Assembly: GCF_010183535.1 (NCBI RefSeq)
Contig: NC_071331.1
Span: 10,478,001-10,542,000 of the forward strand
DNA from: Caenorhabditis remanei
Lineage: Eukaryota; Nematoda; Chromadorea; Rhabditida; Rhabditidae
Length of the DNA: 64,000 nucleotides
Direction of reading: 5' to 3'
The translations under genes and the position numbers were made by a program. The notes beneath the pieces are model-generated. The model made no database searches, was not told the DNA's origin, and saw only the letters and a program-made list of their open reading frames with translations. Shown in pieces: positions 11,001 to 21,315 of the stretch; position 1 is the first letter of the stretch, and every line of letters begins with the position of its first letter.

Positions 11001-12402
11001 CGCAGACGCAAAGAATCAGCTAAACATCGAGATACCAAAGTCCTCACAAATCCAGAAAACAGAGGAAGGAATATACCTGTATCACAACACATATGTAAAC
11101 AAAAAACACCCTAACATGCCGAAATCATTGGTATACATCATACACAAACACCGACTTGCAAGACTAATTGCGCTAGACTCACACCGAAGTCTACTACACC
11201 AGGGTCCCAAAGACATGGCCACGGATATCCAACAGCGATATTGGATCAAACGAATCACAGCATTAACACGAAATATTCGGAAATCATGCGTAACATGTAA
11301 GCGCCGTCACGGGAATCCATACACCTATCCATTCGCCACCAGTCTTCCGTCAGTCCGCACACAATCTTGCAGACCATTCCAACACGTCGGATTGGACTAT
11401 TTCGGTCCAATAGGGTATAAAACCGAACCAGGACAAACAGGAAAGCTATGGTGCATGCTCACTACATGTCTCGTCACAAGAGCAGTTCATTTAGAAGTCG
11501 TCCCAGACAATACGACATCCAGCTTTCTCCTAGCCATGAGAAGATTAGTAGGCCGTAGAGGGTCCCCAAAAACCATCATATCCGATAATGCACCAGCATT
11601 CACGCTAGGATACACAATGATCAACGCTGACATCAGTACAATGATCAATTCAAGTCAAACACTTACCTCGTATCTCGCTTCGACAGAAATCGAAGTAAAA
11701 CAAATTACACCATTCGCTCCCTGGCAAGGAGGGGTGTACGAGAGAATCGTAGGCATAGTGAAAAACATGTTCTACAAAACTATCGGAAGACTCCAACTGT
11801 CGTTCCTCGAGGTAGAAACCTTGATAATAGAATGTGAAGGGATCATTAATAGCAGACCAATCACAGCCAATCCAATCAGCATCTCAGATTCAGAAGCAAT
11901 CCGCCCAGTGGATTTTCTCAGCCCACAAGCTGAACTATCATTTCCGAACCACACAGGATTCACACCAGGTACCCATATAGGGATAACCGAGAAACAGACT
12001 CGGGAGTACCTAAAACACCTTGATAATATCCGACTCCAATTATGGGACCAATTCTACAACGCAATGTACATAGGGCAACACGCCCCAACATACAAGACTA
12101 AAGCACATTGTACAATCACTCCACAGCCAAACCACGTAGTCCTCATACAAACCCCAAATCTTCCAAGGTACAGATGGCCTATAGCAAGAATTATAGAGCT
12201 TATCCCATCCAAAGACGGGAAAGTACGATCAGTACTCGTAAAATGCAAAAACAAGCTAATTGAACGAGCCGTAAATCAACTTATACCACTAGAACTATCG
12301 GCCGCCACTACAGATTCAACTCAAGGCGCCCCACATGTGCCTTTGGACACCCCAGACAGCGCTCAGAGCACCTTTTCGCCGCCCCCAGTGTCGCGGAATT
12401 AA
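7855..12402 (+). CDS. Pol polyprotein (BEL/Pao): protease, RT, RNase H, integrase
   Basis: This frame opens at 7855, +1 relative to gag, and has no early ATG, so it is probably reached by +1 frameshifting in the 7855-8042 overlap. Counting from the TTG at 7900: aspartic protease (DUF1758 type) with IDSGATTSLI at about residue 131; reverse transcriptase with IADLEKAFHQV, LPFG and active site YVDN at 588-591; RNase H with FSDAS near 756; integrase with a zinc-binding H/C region near 1090-1135 and catalytic D1166, D1229 and E1281; then a DUF5641-like tail. The second Asp of the usual YxDD is Asn. The stop codon lies 12-14 nt inside the 3' LTR. The frame is otherwise intact. Confidence 0.93.
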   Translation: MASETITQPRNVTQDLSATSAPRSTTRSFVQKRKKVIHRLTPIAPMRTEKRFFGTTDLVPKLEPYNILHESTHEPHNHTHINTIPTPINPDIPSSPGKTGHNLAIITSHKTIETITINLSVVSDPHYTLPFLQILTPSGARLNALIDSGATTSLISKPAVLRLHCPVHYQKLVNFRGFISSSGPQQVKFYKLDILDKTGKTWSTILPEYPQLPTTVKAPNFSSEDLTYLIQRNFDPQQLTVLKKFNGKPIDLIIGNNVLPSLLSTSTRHVLPSGRIVEDTQLGVITHPSPVPDALQRNTTTQEENSDQNCDYNESYINTIDMSEYDLPEELTVGISQSPQLTNARLDWLLEQSWKLEVLGIEPPTAILQREQLNQDLILKYKNTAILDKDNKIYVLFPFNGKEASLHNNYLVAVKRLISLLEVQLASMTDRTAYNDIIQQQLNSGIIELVPENEQHIGPHYYIPHRVIIKPDAQNTKLRIVLDASSHMKNEQSLNQCIHPGPSILKSILGILFRARTKPFLMIADLEKAFHQVRLQPQHRNCTKFLWLKDHTKPATPDNLVTYRFTRLPFGITASPFLLAITILRYMELNPHPIHEKITQNLYVDNVMFTPESTEELLKNYQESKETFSSMHMKLRDFLCNNKTVMNTIPEQDRSKSTTCKLLGHHWDAENDTFTLKIAQPPEGIPTKRQLASFIASTYDPQGLLSPIGVASKSLMAKVWKEKLKWKDPLPAHMLPDWEKIKVAITENSYTIPRRITPAHGFTQASLIMFSDASKDHYATCAYLRFECPDNNTQVQLLFSKTRIRPINNENLTIPRMELLGVLTAAHAASTISKEVNITLSSLTFFCDNTAVLNWIIHKNPADKWVNNRVKTITSLEQEFTEKKLPPTFRYVPTDQNPADIASRGATLQQIKDSKLWNHGPDFLLQDQAFWPKSLEQSPEDPKEFHCYTLKITPQQFPPHTGSPFEHPPHQYESIIPYDNTNSLVKLTTIVQKVMRWAHIVLRKRNERYPQHPYLWQSQTMKNFVLARVNKDEVQQRIIAHRYIIQDHYADAKNQLNIEIPKSSQIQKTEEGIYLYHNTYVNKKHPNMPKSLVYIIHKHRLARLIALDSHRSLLHQGPKDMATDIQQRYWIKRITALTRNIRKSCVTCKRRHGNPYTYPFATSLPSVRTQSCRPFQHVGLDYFGPIGYKTEPGQTGKLWCMLTTCLVTRAVHLEVVPDNTTSSFLLAMRRLVGRRGSPKTIISDNAPAFTLGYTMINADISTMINSSQTLTSYLASTEIEVKQITPFAPWQGGVYERIVGIVKNMFYKTIGRLQLSFLEVETLIIECEGIINSRPITANPISISDSEAIRPVDFLSPQAELSFPNHTGFTPGTHIGITEKQTREYLKHLDNIRLQLWDQFYNAMYIGQHAPTYKTKAHCTITPQPNHVVLIQTPNLPRYRWPIARIIELIPSKDGKVRSVLVKCKNKLIERAVNQLIPLELSAATTDSTQGAPHVPLDTPDSAQSTFSPPPVSRN

Positions 12403-12956
12403 TAGGTCTTAATTCACGACCTAGCAAGATATACCAAAGCCACACTAGCTCACTCACTACACTATAGTCTCCACTAGACACATCGCATTTACAACACTTA
12501 CAAACTACTCTAACTATCGACGTGACCCTTCCATCTCCCTTCTGGCAAAGGAAACTTCTGGCAATTCTACCGTATGACCGTGCCATTGGCCTTCGACCAA
12601 CCGACCCGTCCTCTCGATGACCAGCTGCCCTACTTCTCAGTGCTTATAAGGAAGGAGAAGCGACGGAATCACCACTCTGCTCTGCTTTGCTCAGAAGCCA
12701 TCGACTGCAACCGCCGTCAACGCTCAATGGTGTCTACCGCTCCCACTACCGTCTCGGCTCCCAATCCAACTCCGAAGTCTACATCCGCTGGAAACGTCCC
12801 GATGGAGATCGACGAAGTCAAAGAGGTCAAGAAAACGAAAGCTTCCTCTGATGGTTAGTACGATTGTTTGTGTAATAAATGTGTTGACTCTATTCCTCTG
12901 TTCTGTTCTCGCACTCTTAGTCTGACGGGGTTCACCGGCCCTTTAACGTCGGAACA
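12389..12956 (+). repeat. 3' long terminal repeat
   Basis: Starts TGTCGCGG, with the same hairpin-forming first 35 bases as the 5' LTR, and ends GGAACA; both edges are fixed by the terminal motif and the target duplication. It is 568 bp. GCTTATAAGGAAGG at about 12645 matches the TATA region of the 5' LTR. AATAAA at about 12872 is a candidate polyadenylation signal. A 42-codon frame from 12727 ends at a donor-like GTTAGT at 12854. The bases in front (GCCGCCCCCAG) are not a purine tract. Confidence 0.88.
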
Positions 12957-14094
12957 ACCTCAGTAGACGCGGGTTTGAATCCTCCCGGGTTAGAAAATAT
13001 CAAAATTTCAAAAAAAAAGTATGAAAATTGGGTAATATCTTTTCAATTAACTTCCCCCACCATTCTTATCTGTGTCGGTTCCGGTTAGACACGGTCAGTT
13101 ACGCTGCGAGAGGTCTATACTTATCCGGGCTGAGGGATACCTCAGTAGACGCGGGTTTGAATCCTCCCGTTCTAGAAAATATCAAAATTTCAAAAAAAAA
13201 AACATAAAAATTGGGTAATATCTTTCCAATTAACTTCCCCCACCATTCTTATCTGTGTCGGTTCCGGTTAGACACGGTCAGTTACGCTGCGAGAGGTCTA
13301 TACTTATCCGGGCTGAGGGATACCTCAGTAGACGCGGGTTTGAATCCTCCCGGGTTAGAAAATATCAAAATTTCAAAAAAAAGTATAAAAATTGGGTAAT
13401 ATCTTTTCAATTAACTTCCCCCACCATTCTTATCTGTGTCGGTTCCGGTTAGACACGGTCAGTTACGCTGCGAGAGGTCTATACTTATCCGGGCTGAGGG
13501 ATACCTCAGTAGACGCGGGTTTGAATCCTCCCGGGTTAGAAAATATCAAAATTTCAAAAAAAAAGTATGAAAATTGGGTAATATCTTTTCAATTAACTTC
13601 CCCCACCATTCTTATCTGTGTCGGTTCCGGTTAGACACGGTCAGTTACGCTGCGAGAGGTCTATACTTATCCGGGCTGAGGGATACCTCAGTAGACGCGG
13701 GTTTGAATCCTCCCGGTTTAGAAAATATCAAAATTTCAAAAAAAAAGTATGAAAATTGGGTAATATCTTTTCAATTAACTTCCCCCACCATTCTTATCTG
13801 TGTCGGTTCCGGTTAGACACGGTCAGTTACGCTGCGAGAGGTCTATACTTATCCGGGCTGAGGGATACCTCAGTAGACGCGGGTTTGAATCCTCCCGGGT
13901 TAGAAAATATCAAAATTTCAAAAAAAAAAGTATAAAAATTGGGTAATATCTTTTCAATTAACTTCCCCCACCATTCTTATCTGTGTCGGTTTCGGTTAGA
14001 CACGGTCAGTTACGCTGCGTGAGGTCTATACTTATCCGGGCTGAAGGATACCTCAGTAGACGCGGGTTTGAATCCTCCCGGGTTAGAAAATATC
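12957..14094 (+). repeat. Tandem satellite array, right part (about 6 units)
   Basis: Continuation of the left array. The core word CTTATCTGTGTCGG recurs at 13065, 13248, 13429, 13611, 13793 and 13976. The first 5 bases (ACCTC) are the right copy of the target duplication. Only the GTAT(A/G)AAAATTGGG and CATAAAAATTGGG linkers occur here. The ACCCAAAAATTGGG type, common on the left, is absent. The last unit carries several substitutions, as is usual at an array edge, and the repeat ends after TATCAAA. Confidence 0.96.
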
Positions 14095-15774
14095 AAATTC
14101 GATTTCGGAAAAGAGGTTCAAAACCAGCACATGCTTGAAGAGTGTAGATTGTTGTTAATGTTGAAAAGAATCAGAATTTCTAGTCAGAAACTACTCGCGC
14201 AAACTTTTTCAATCTTAAAAAGTTTAAACAAGTTCTGGGAATTTCAAATTTGCTGAAAAATAAAATAACACGCGAAATCGCATTCCCACAGGTTTTTTAT
14301 AATTTAATTTTATCTCAAAACTTCAATTCCGTCGATTCAAGTCGAATTTCGGGAGTATTTAAAATGGATGACGTCATGGAGGTGAGTTATGATGGTTTGT
14401 TTTTTGGAAATTACTAACTGTGTGAATTATGAGAATATCAGCTCTGATGGATTAATTTTTCGCAACTGTGCACATGATTCCGTGTTTTACAGATATTTGC
14501 TTTTAAATTGTTCTTTGTTTCTCGAAGTCGCTTAGAAGAAAATTAGTTTTTTTATGCACTGTTTGACGGCTGGGTGAATCAATGATTTATGAAAGAAACT
14601 CAAATAATTTAAATTTTTCTTTCCTAAATCATGCTTCCATCGTGCAAAAATCTGGAAAAAAGTGGAAAATTCAATACTGAATAAAAGCAAACGCACTCCA
14701 CTGTACAAGAGTTCCACGGAATGATCACGGAATTGAACAACGGACACGGTGTGTGGTCTTCTTTCTCAAATTTTCATGTTTAAGGGACCAGGAAGCGCCG
14801 AAAAATGTGTGATCTCTTTTCTTCTTAGCAGGGTTATTTTTGTTTCAGAGAATCGAAATGATGACAATCCAAGAGAAGAATTTTTTCCAGTTTCACTTCT
14901 AGCTAAGATTGGACTTCGGCATCTTTGAAACAATTGAAAAGAAGACAATCTGATGTTTTAGAAACTAGTAAAGTAAAGGGTATGTACTTTCGATTTGGGA
15001 TAGTATATTTTTCATCAGTATTTACTGAACTTACAGTGTAAAAATAGTTTTGACTCATTCACATATCTATTTGTGTCATTGCTTCAAATATCTATTAATT
15101 CGTATTACTTCTGACATGTATCCTCAAGATTCCAGTTTGAAGTCAAAGTCAGATACATTTTGTTTGTGATTTACGTCAATGGGAAAGGATGGTTGCGAAT
15201 TTAACAAGACATATTTTTATTTAACAATTTCCCAGAACGATGAATCAGATAATCAGAAGAACATGTTCTGGTGTTGAAACATATTTTAAGAATTGCAAGA
15301 TTTGAGAGAGTCACAGTCCGAACTCAACAATATGGCCTTGAGCGAACTGATAAGTGTTGTCAAGACTGTTTCCAGCGTAAAAATTCAGCTGATTTTCAAA
15401 AAAATTATAACTCGGACCATTGCAAAGAATGGACTGAAAAAATACAAAACCGGGTAAAATGTTTGCCATTTTGCAGAATGTGATTAATTTTTATATTGAA
15501 ATCAGCTCTCAATTGTGATTCCACGAATCTCATACTGAGATCTCACGAATAAGCTTTTTTTACTTTGTCAAGACGATCGGCGGAACTGCAAAACATGATC
15601 ATGTGTCTGAAAAAACATATCTCTGTAATAAATGCTGTTTCAATTATTTGTAAAACGAGATTGAGAAATATTGCTCAGATTTCAATGAGTACTATGCCTC
15701 TACATTTCAATTTTTCTTGTTTCCGTTACATTCAAAATTACAGGTGTATCAGCATTGTGATAATCTCAACCCTC
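14095..15774. other. Intergenic stretch, no clear gene
   Basis: AT-rich, without a recognisable gene or repeat. One short exon-like segment, ATG at about 14364, gives six codons that overlap a CRE word (TGACGTCA) and end at a strong donor (GAG|GTGAGT). A TTTCAG acceptor near 14849 would continue in frame to a TAG after 18 more codons. I do not call it a gene. Confidence 0.3.
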
Positions 15775-16150
15775 TGCTATGACAATCTTCGATCTATTTT
15801 AAGCACCAAAACTCTTACATCCATTAACAAGAACTCAAATCCAAGAGATTAACGGGAGATTTGTGATTCCATAAGCATGTTTTTCACAAGTGTTTCCCCC
15901 CACAGTGATGTTTTGTAATCTCGTTTTCTATTCTGCTAATTTGAATAACAATGGGATAATCTGTGACACAAATGATGATAAGTTCATAACAAGAACAGAT
16001 TAGCTATGGGAGATCAAAGAATTTCAAGATCTTGCACGTTTTCGGATCGACAGAACACGATGGAAAGATTACAAAAGATCGAAGAACTTCTGAAATTTTT
16101 CACATTTCAGAACAGAAATCCATTAAATTTGGTTCTGGAATGCAGTCTAC
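15775..16150 (-). repeat. Inverted copy of a block also at 24040-24480 and 26690-27130
   Basis: Read on the minus strand this matches both plus-strand copies over words such as TCGTGTTCTGTCGATTC, CACAAATCTCCCG and CTTGTTAATGGATGTAAGAG. The three copies are clearly related but diverged. No reading frame is kept between them. It carries a CTGTTTCA octamer at 15635-15642 just outside its edge. Confidence 0.75.
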
Positions 16151-16174
16151 ACTTTTGTAAAATATACTCCGTTT

Positions 16175-16470
16175 TACAGTCTCCCACACAGCCAAAAAAG
16201 ACTGCAAGCAAAAGTTCTCAGTGGAGCACAAAGGCCGCGCGCTACAGTAGTCAGAAATAATTTTTCAATTGAAAATTTTGATTTTTTCAAAATTACGAAC
16301 AATAAAGGAAATAAAAAGTGAAAATTGTCCGTAACAAAAAGCAAGAAAGGCAAAAGCAGTATTTCGGAAAAAAGAAAACTATTTTCGGAGCAAAAATAAA
16401 GGCGCTGATACATATCGAAGTTTTGGCCTGAAAAATCAGTTTTTTCATTATTCTTCGAAACTTATTCGGC
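16175..16470 (-). repeat. Dispersed repeat, inverted partner of 262-572
   Basis: Its reverse complement follows 262-572 with scattered differences over roughly 300 bp. It directly adjoins the inverted block 15775-16150, but that block has no counterpart next to 262-572, so the two are separate families or the junctions were rearranged. Confidence 0.7.
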
Positions 16471-16874
16471 GAAAAAATGACCCATCCATAATAAATGAAG
16501 ATCTATTTATTGCGGATTTTTTGAGCTATATTTGAGATGGAAACGTCAAAAAATAGAGAGCTGGATAAAGTTTGAAATCGAGAATTCGAAAAAAATTCTT
16601 CGCATTAACCTTTATTGAAGTGACCTTTCCGACCTTGAGCTTTAAGCTAAAAATAAAAATAAAACACTTTTAGACCTGCAAATGTTTCAAATTTTTTGTT
16701 TCTTGAGGGGAGATCAAAATTTTCTTTGCAGTTCTTTTTCGGACTTTGGCATACCGTTCGTTTCTTAATAAGGTTTACTAGACATTTCGAACGTCGAATA
16801 ACAGTACCTGGTATAAGGTGTACATATACCGAGAGTGAAACTGTGAATTTGTAAATTAATATTTTTGTTCCGAG
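16471..16874. other. Intergenic stretch, nothing recognised
   Basis: AT-rich sequence without a gene, terminal repeats or piRNA octamer that I can see. Confidence 0.4.
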
Positions 16875-17845
16875 ATACGTTTTCACTCGGTTTTTTGAAA
16901 ACATCTTCACCGTTCGATGTGATTATCTGAACATCCGCTTAAACCAAATATTCAATTTTTTGAAGTTGTTTTCATCGCACTTTTTGATCTTCTTGTATGG
17001 ATTATGGTTTTAGAATCCTGCCAGGATTTTGATTCTGGAATTTAACCGTTCTAAGATTATCCGTTTTTCAAAATAAGAAGACGTCGTTCAGAGCAACCTA
17101 CATTCAATTGAATTCCTGTACTATGCGAAAAATTCCTGTAAGACGCAATGCATTCTGAAAATGTTCCCATTGAAACAGACAAAGTTAAAGTCCTAAAAAC
17201 AATGAGAGCTCATAGAAAAACATCGGTACTTTGTGTTAATTTATTCAGTTTCTCATCCATTGAACTTCTGATTCTTCTCATTGGTTTAGATTAATCACAG
17301 CTTACCGCATTAGTCATTTCAATGTTTTGCCTTTTCTGAGTAATTCGATGATAAAGGTTTCTTGGAATAACATTTTGAAAGATTACTAAACCAAACATTT
17401 TCTTCTTCTTCGATAACCTCGAGCATATAGTCATCGTGAGTTTTGGTCTTTTGGCTATCGAACTAAGCAGCTAGCTTGTGTGATAGAAAAGCCATGCACG
17501 AAACAGTCCCCTATAACTCTCCTTCCTCTTAAAAATTCCAGTTATCCCATATTCGAGGAGATGTCAAACGTCAGTATCATTTGACGTAGGTAGAAATCTG
17601 GAGCGTGAAAATAAAATCAAATGTTCTGTTTTAAACAGACATTCCCGTTAGAAAAATAAACACAAAACAACATGTTTCACCGAATATGTTTTTAATTGCA
17701 TTAACCAGCAAGCATATTGTTTTCAAGATTGCTCTTTGTTTCACATGGTACACCTGAAACTGCAATGGTTATTGGTGGAAGAACGAATCATAAAACCAAA
17801 ACTTCTGTTATTCTTCGATCACCTCAAGCCTATAATTTTTGGTTG
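16875..17845 (+). repeat. Large direct duplication, copy 1
   Basis: This segment reappears at 18083-19165 in the same order, beginning GTTTTCACTCGG and ending near CCTATAATTTTTGG. Long stretches are almost identical, for example the run after CTCATCCATTGAACTTCTG. It contains an ACGTCA-N8-TGACGT pair at 17568-17587 and a minus-strand octamer at 17171-17178 that lacks a YRNT at the normal distance. No reading frame is conserved. Confidence 0.88.
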
Positions 17846-18082
17846 AAACTCACTATGTCGCCCATCGAAAAACCGTTTCTGAAATGAGGTTTATACTGAC
17901 AGTGAAACTGATGAAAAACCCAGGAATAAAAATAATTTTGAAAAATCTTGAACAAGAACCGTAATTTCAGATTACCCATTTTTTGTCAGATTCTTCATAC
18001 CACAGAAAATCTGTTTAGTGCAGAGCTCATGTTTGCAACAATATTATCTGTTCAGAAATTTCATTATTCATGCTCCGAGTTC

Positions 18083-19165
18083 CGTTTTCACTCGGTTTTT
18101 TTGAAAACTTCTCCGTTCGATGTCATTATCAGTACATCCGCTCAAACCAAATATTCAAAGTTGTTTTCATCGCACTTTTTGATCTTCTTGTATGGATTAT
18201 GGTTTTAGAATCCTGCCAGGATTTCGAGTTTAGAATAAGAATCTCTAAGATAAATATCCTTTTTCAAAATAGTAGACGTCGTTCAGAACAAACTACATTC
18301 ACCATCTTGTAATTCATTCCTGTAGTTCACGATGCACTCTGAAAATGTTTCCATTGAAACAGACAAAGTTGAAATCCTAAAAACAATGAGTGCTCATAGA
18401 AAACGCTCCAGTAATTTGTGTTAATTTATTCAGTTTCTCATCCATTGAACTTCTGATTCTTCTCATTGGTTTAGATTAATCACAGCTTACCACATTAGTC
18501 ATTTCAATGTTTTGCCTTTTCTGAGTAATTCGATGATAAAGGTTTCTTGGAATAACATTTTGAAAGATTACTAAACCAAACATTTTCTTCTTCTTCGATA
18601 ACCTCGAGCATATAGTCATCGTGAGTTTTGGTCTTTTGACTATCGAACTAAGCAGCTAGCTTGTGTGATAGAAAAGCCATGCACGAAACAGTCCCCTATA
18701 ACTCTCCTTCCTCTTAAAAATTCCAGTTATCTCATTTTCGAGGAGATGTCAAACGTCAGTGGCATTTGACGTAGGTAGAAATCTGGAGCGTGAAAATCAG
18801 AATCTCTTTATTGTGGTCAGAAGACATCATCGAGGATACAACATGGGTTGATGTGACGAAATGAACCAGAAGGTTGAATCAAACTAGATATATGAGTTGA
18901 GTACACTAAAAGGAAACTAGAGCAGTTTCAAATGTTTTGTTTTAAAAACAGACATTCCCGTTAGAAAAATAAACACAAAACAACATGTTGTATCGAATAT
19001 GATTTTAACAGCATTCACATATGTACAACAAGTGTAACGTTTTCGAGATCACCCTCTGTTTCACATCGTACACCTGAAACTGCAATGATTTGGTGGAAGA
19101 ACTTTCGAATCATAGAACCAACACTTCTGTTATTCTTCGATCATATCCAACCTATAATTTTTGGT
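18083..19165 (+). repeat. Large direct duplication, copy 2
   Basis: Partner of 16875-17845, offset by about 1.2 kb. It differs by an extra segment of about 135 bp at roughly 18796-18930 and by scattered changes. The ACGTCA-N8-TGACGT pair lies at 18753-18772 and the minus-strand octamer at 18355-18362. Confidence 0.88.
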
Positions 19166-19538
19166 AGGTTTATGTGAGAAATTGAAAAGTGAAAAAACGA
19201 AATTCATAGAATGAAATCAACCAGAACCTGCAAATGACATGAGATCTTTCATTTTTTGAACTGGAAGTTTGATCGAAGAAAACGTGAAGGAAGAATTTTC
19301 AGTTTCATGAAATACTTAACAAAATAAAAATAATTAATCACTTATTGGATTTGGCGCAAAGAATACAGTTTTTGAAATATATGCAAAAAGAGAATATTAG
19401 GTGGTTCTAATTGGTCTAGTGAATTGGTCTAACAAGAGAACATATTTTACTATAAAACTAAAATAACGAATAACGTCACGTATCCGGGCTCGGGATTTTG
19501 TTTTTCAAAATGAAAAATATGCCCTCTTTCTCCCCTTA

Positions 19539-19600
19539 GAAAGTGCACATGACTCGGTGTGCTCATGACAAAACACGTGCCCTTCTATAGTATAAAAGTC
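19539..19600 (+). promoter_or_regulatory. Promoter-like module, copy 1
   Basis: GAAAGTGCACATGACTCGG, then CACGTG at 19574-19579 and AGTATAAAAG with the TATA word at 19591-19598. The same order and spacing recur at 22153 and 24942. The TATA box is perfect and a transcription start would fall near 19620-19630. No protein frame follows, so the product, if any, is a non-coding RNA or a lost gene. Confidence 0.6.
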
Positions 19601-19949
19601 GTGGAGAAATTGACTTTGATCAACACTTTTTGCGCTCTTCTTTTTCAGTTGATTAAACAATAACGTAGCTCTGGATTTATTACCGTGACAAGCTTTTTAC
19701 TGAAAATGCTATCCAACTTTCACAGCTACTTGAAGAGCGATCGAAACAATCGTTTTTAAATAGATCTTTAAACATTTCAAAACAGTGCATTTTTCTGGAA
19801 CGTTGTTCGATGTTTGTTGAGTATTCATTGTTTTCTGGAGACAGGACACTATCCAAGATTCTATTTCAATAGTTCATCTGACTAGTGAGTTTCAAATAAA
19901 ATCCCTGTTTCTTTTAGCGCTGATTATCTGAAATGTTCCACCATCTTCA

Positions 19950-20070
19950 CCGGTCGGCCTTCAATTTCCAATGTATTTATTTTTTCCCATACCTGTTGAC
20001 TCAAAACCTTTTCCAAAGAGATTTCAAGACCACTGAAAATGTAGCCTAAATGTATCTTGGAGCATATTGA
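19950..20070 (+). repeat. Downstream block of the triplicated region, copy 1
   Basis: Shares ACCGGTC, a TGACTCAAAACCTTTTCC-like word and the AAAATGTAGCC run with 22790-22950 and 25935-26095. It lies about 350 bp after promoter-like module 1. Confidence 0.6.
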
Positions 20071-20509
20071 AGAGCCCCAATCATCTTGGTGTTCGAGAGT
20101 TCTTTGAAGTATGCAATCAGATAAATAGTTTTATTTCCATTTTGAAAAGGGGGAAACACGGATGGAAAGTAATCACGTAAGATTCAAAAATGCTTACAAA
20201 AAAGATTTATTATCAACTATGGCAATTTTAGAGTTTTGATGAAACTTCGAAACAGGAAACTAATATATTTTTAAACTTAAATTCTCGTATGCAAAAAAAA
20301 GTTATGACACAGCTTTTTGTATTGAAAAATTTGAAATAGATCTTCATATTTCACTTCAAGAAGGTTTTTAAACCATACCTCAAATTAAATGTCTTCAATG
20401 TTCTTCCAACCCTCACCAGTCTAAATAAACCATTCCACATTGTTAATGAAAACGGCAAAATAAAACTGTTTCACTTTATACATAATAGAGGAAATGAGCT
20501 GTTACGTAG

Positions 20510-20530
20510 TTGCTTTGTTTGGGTTTGCTT
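20510..20530 (+). ncRNA. Predicted 21U-RNA (piRNA)
   Basis: Octamer CTGTTTCA at 20466-20473; YRNT = TAGT places the first U 37 nt after it. It lies between duplicated blocks. Confidence 0.4.
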
Positions 20531-20599
20531 TTTGTAACCAATGATTTATAAATTTGTCAGGGAACTTGAATTCTCAATTGCTTGAAATCCCCATATCTT

Positions 20600-20800
20600 C
20601 TCAATTCTATTTCATTTTAAAAGATTTCTGTTATTTTTGTTTCCAAGAGGAACTCAAACGTCAGTAACCTTTGACGTAAGCCGGAATATGAAGCGTGAAA
20701 GTCAGAAGATTGCATCAGAAATACAATATATTCTGATGTAACGGATTCGTTGAGAAAGAAAAGAACCAAACTCTATCTATATGAACACTCGAATATTGAA
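20600..20800 (+). repeat. Diverged third copy of part of the 16.9/18.1-kb duplication
   Basis: It keeps the ACGTCA-N8-TGACGT pair at 20658-20677, the flanking GAAGCGTGAAA word and a degenerate form of the copy-2 insert (TCAGAAGA...CATCAGAA). The rest is too diverged to align by eye. Confidence 0.5.
20745..20765 (-). ncRNA. Predicted 21U-RNA (piRNA)
   Basis: Minus-strand octamer at 20805-20812; YRNT = TGGT, first U 40 nt downstream. Confidence 0.45.
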
Positions 20801-21074
20801 AATCTGAAACAGTTGAAAAAGTATGTATTTAAATCCGAAGTACTTGTCATTTTAATGTACATTGGAAGACAAGTTGAAGATTTTCGTTTGATACTGTCTT
20901 ACAATCGCCTATAGGCAATAAAAATTTCACCAATCTGTTTCTGGTGGTTTCAATACGAACGCTGCCAAAAATGGGAATAATAATTTAAGCGATGCTCCAT
21001 TTTTCTTTGAATGATCTGTTTTTCGAAACTGTTTCAAATCTTTTGTAAAAATATGCGCGAGTCTGGTGAATCAA

Positions 21075-21095
21075 TGTTGTTAACTGACACTTGTG
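21075..21095 (+). ncRNA. Predicted 21U-RNA (piRNA)
   Basis: Octamer at 21029-21036; YRNT = CAAT, first U exactly 39 nt downstream. One of the best-formed loci. Confidence 0.6.
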
Positions 21096-21315
21096 CTAGT
21101 TTCTCTTCGTTTCCCACATGTGCTTTAAAAATCGATTTTCTCGAATATGTCAACTCAAATTCAAAGTTCCACACAAAATAACGAAGTTTCCGACGGTCGA
21201 TTATCTTTACTACTCATTTACATACACATCGATGTTAATATTAAATCGTTAACATCACCAAGATATTTTCTGTTTCAAAACGTGAATCTGAACCTGGGAT
21301 GTTTGATTTTCCTGG

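Larger units (their letters stand above)
4716..12956 (+). mobile_element. BEL/Pao LTR retrotransposon, full length
   Basis: An element of 8241 bp bounded by TG...CA long terminal repeats and a perfect 5-bp target duplication, inserted in the satellite. It carries gag (DUF1759-type domain and zinc knuckles) and pol in the order protease, reverse transcriptase, RNase H, integrase, C-terminal domain, which is the BEL/Pao order. There is no envelope frame. Gag and pol contain no internal stop over about 2,200 codons. Oddities are the strongly diverged LTRs, no purine tract in front of the 3' LTR, no obvious primer-binding site at the 5' LTR edge, and YVDN in the polymerase active site. Confidence 0.93.

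Noticed and set aside
573..16174. A giant transposon bounded by inverted repeats (Maverick type)
   Set aside because: No polymerase B, packaging ATPase or protease genes lie inside, and the content is satellite plus a BEL/Pao element.
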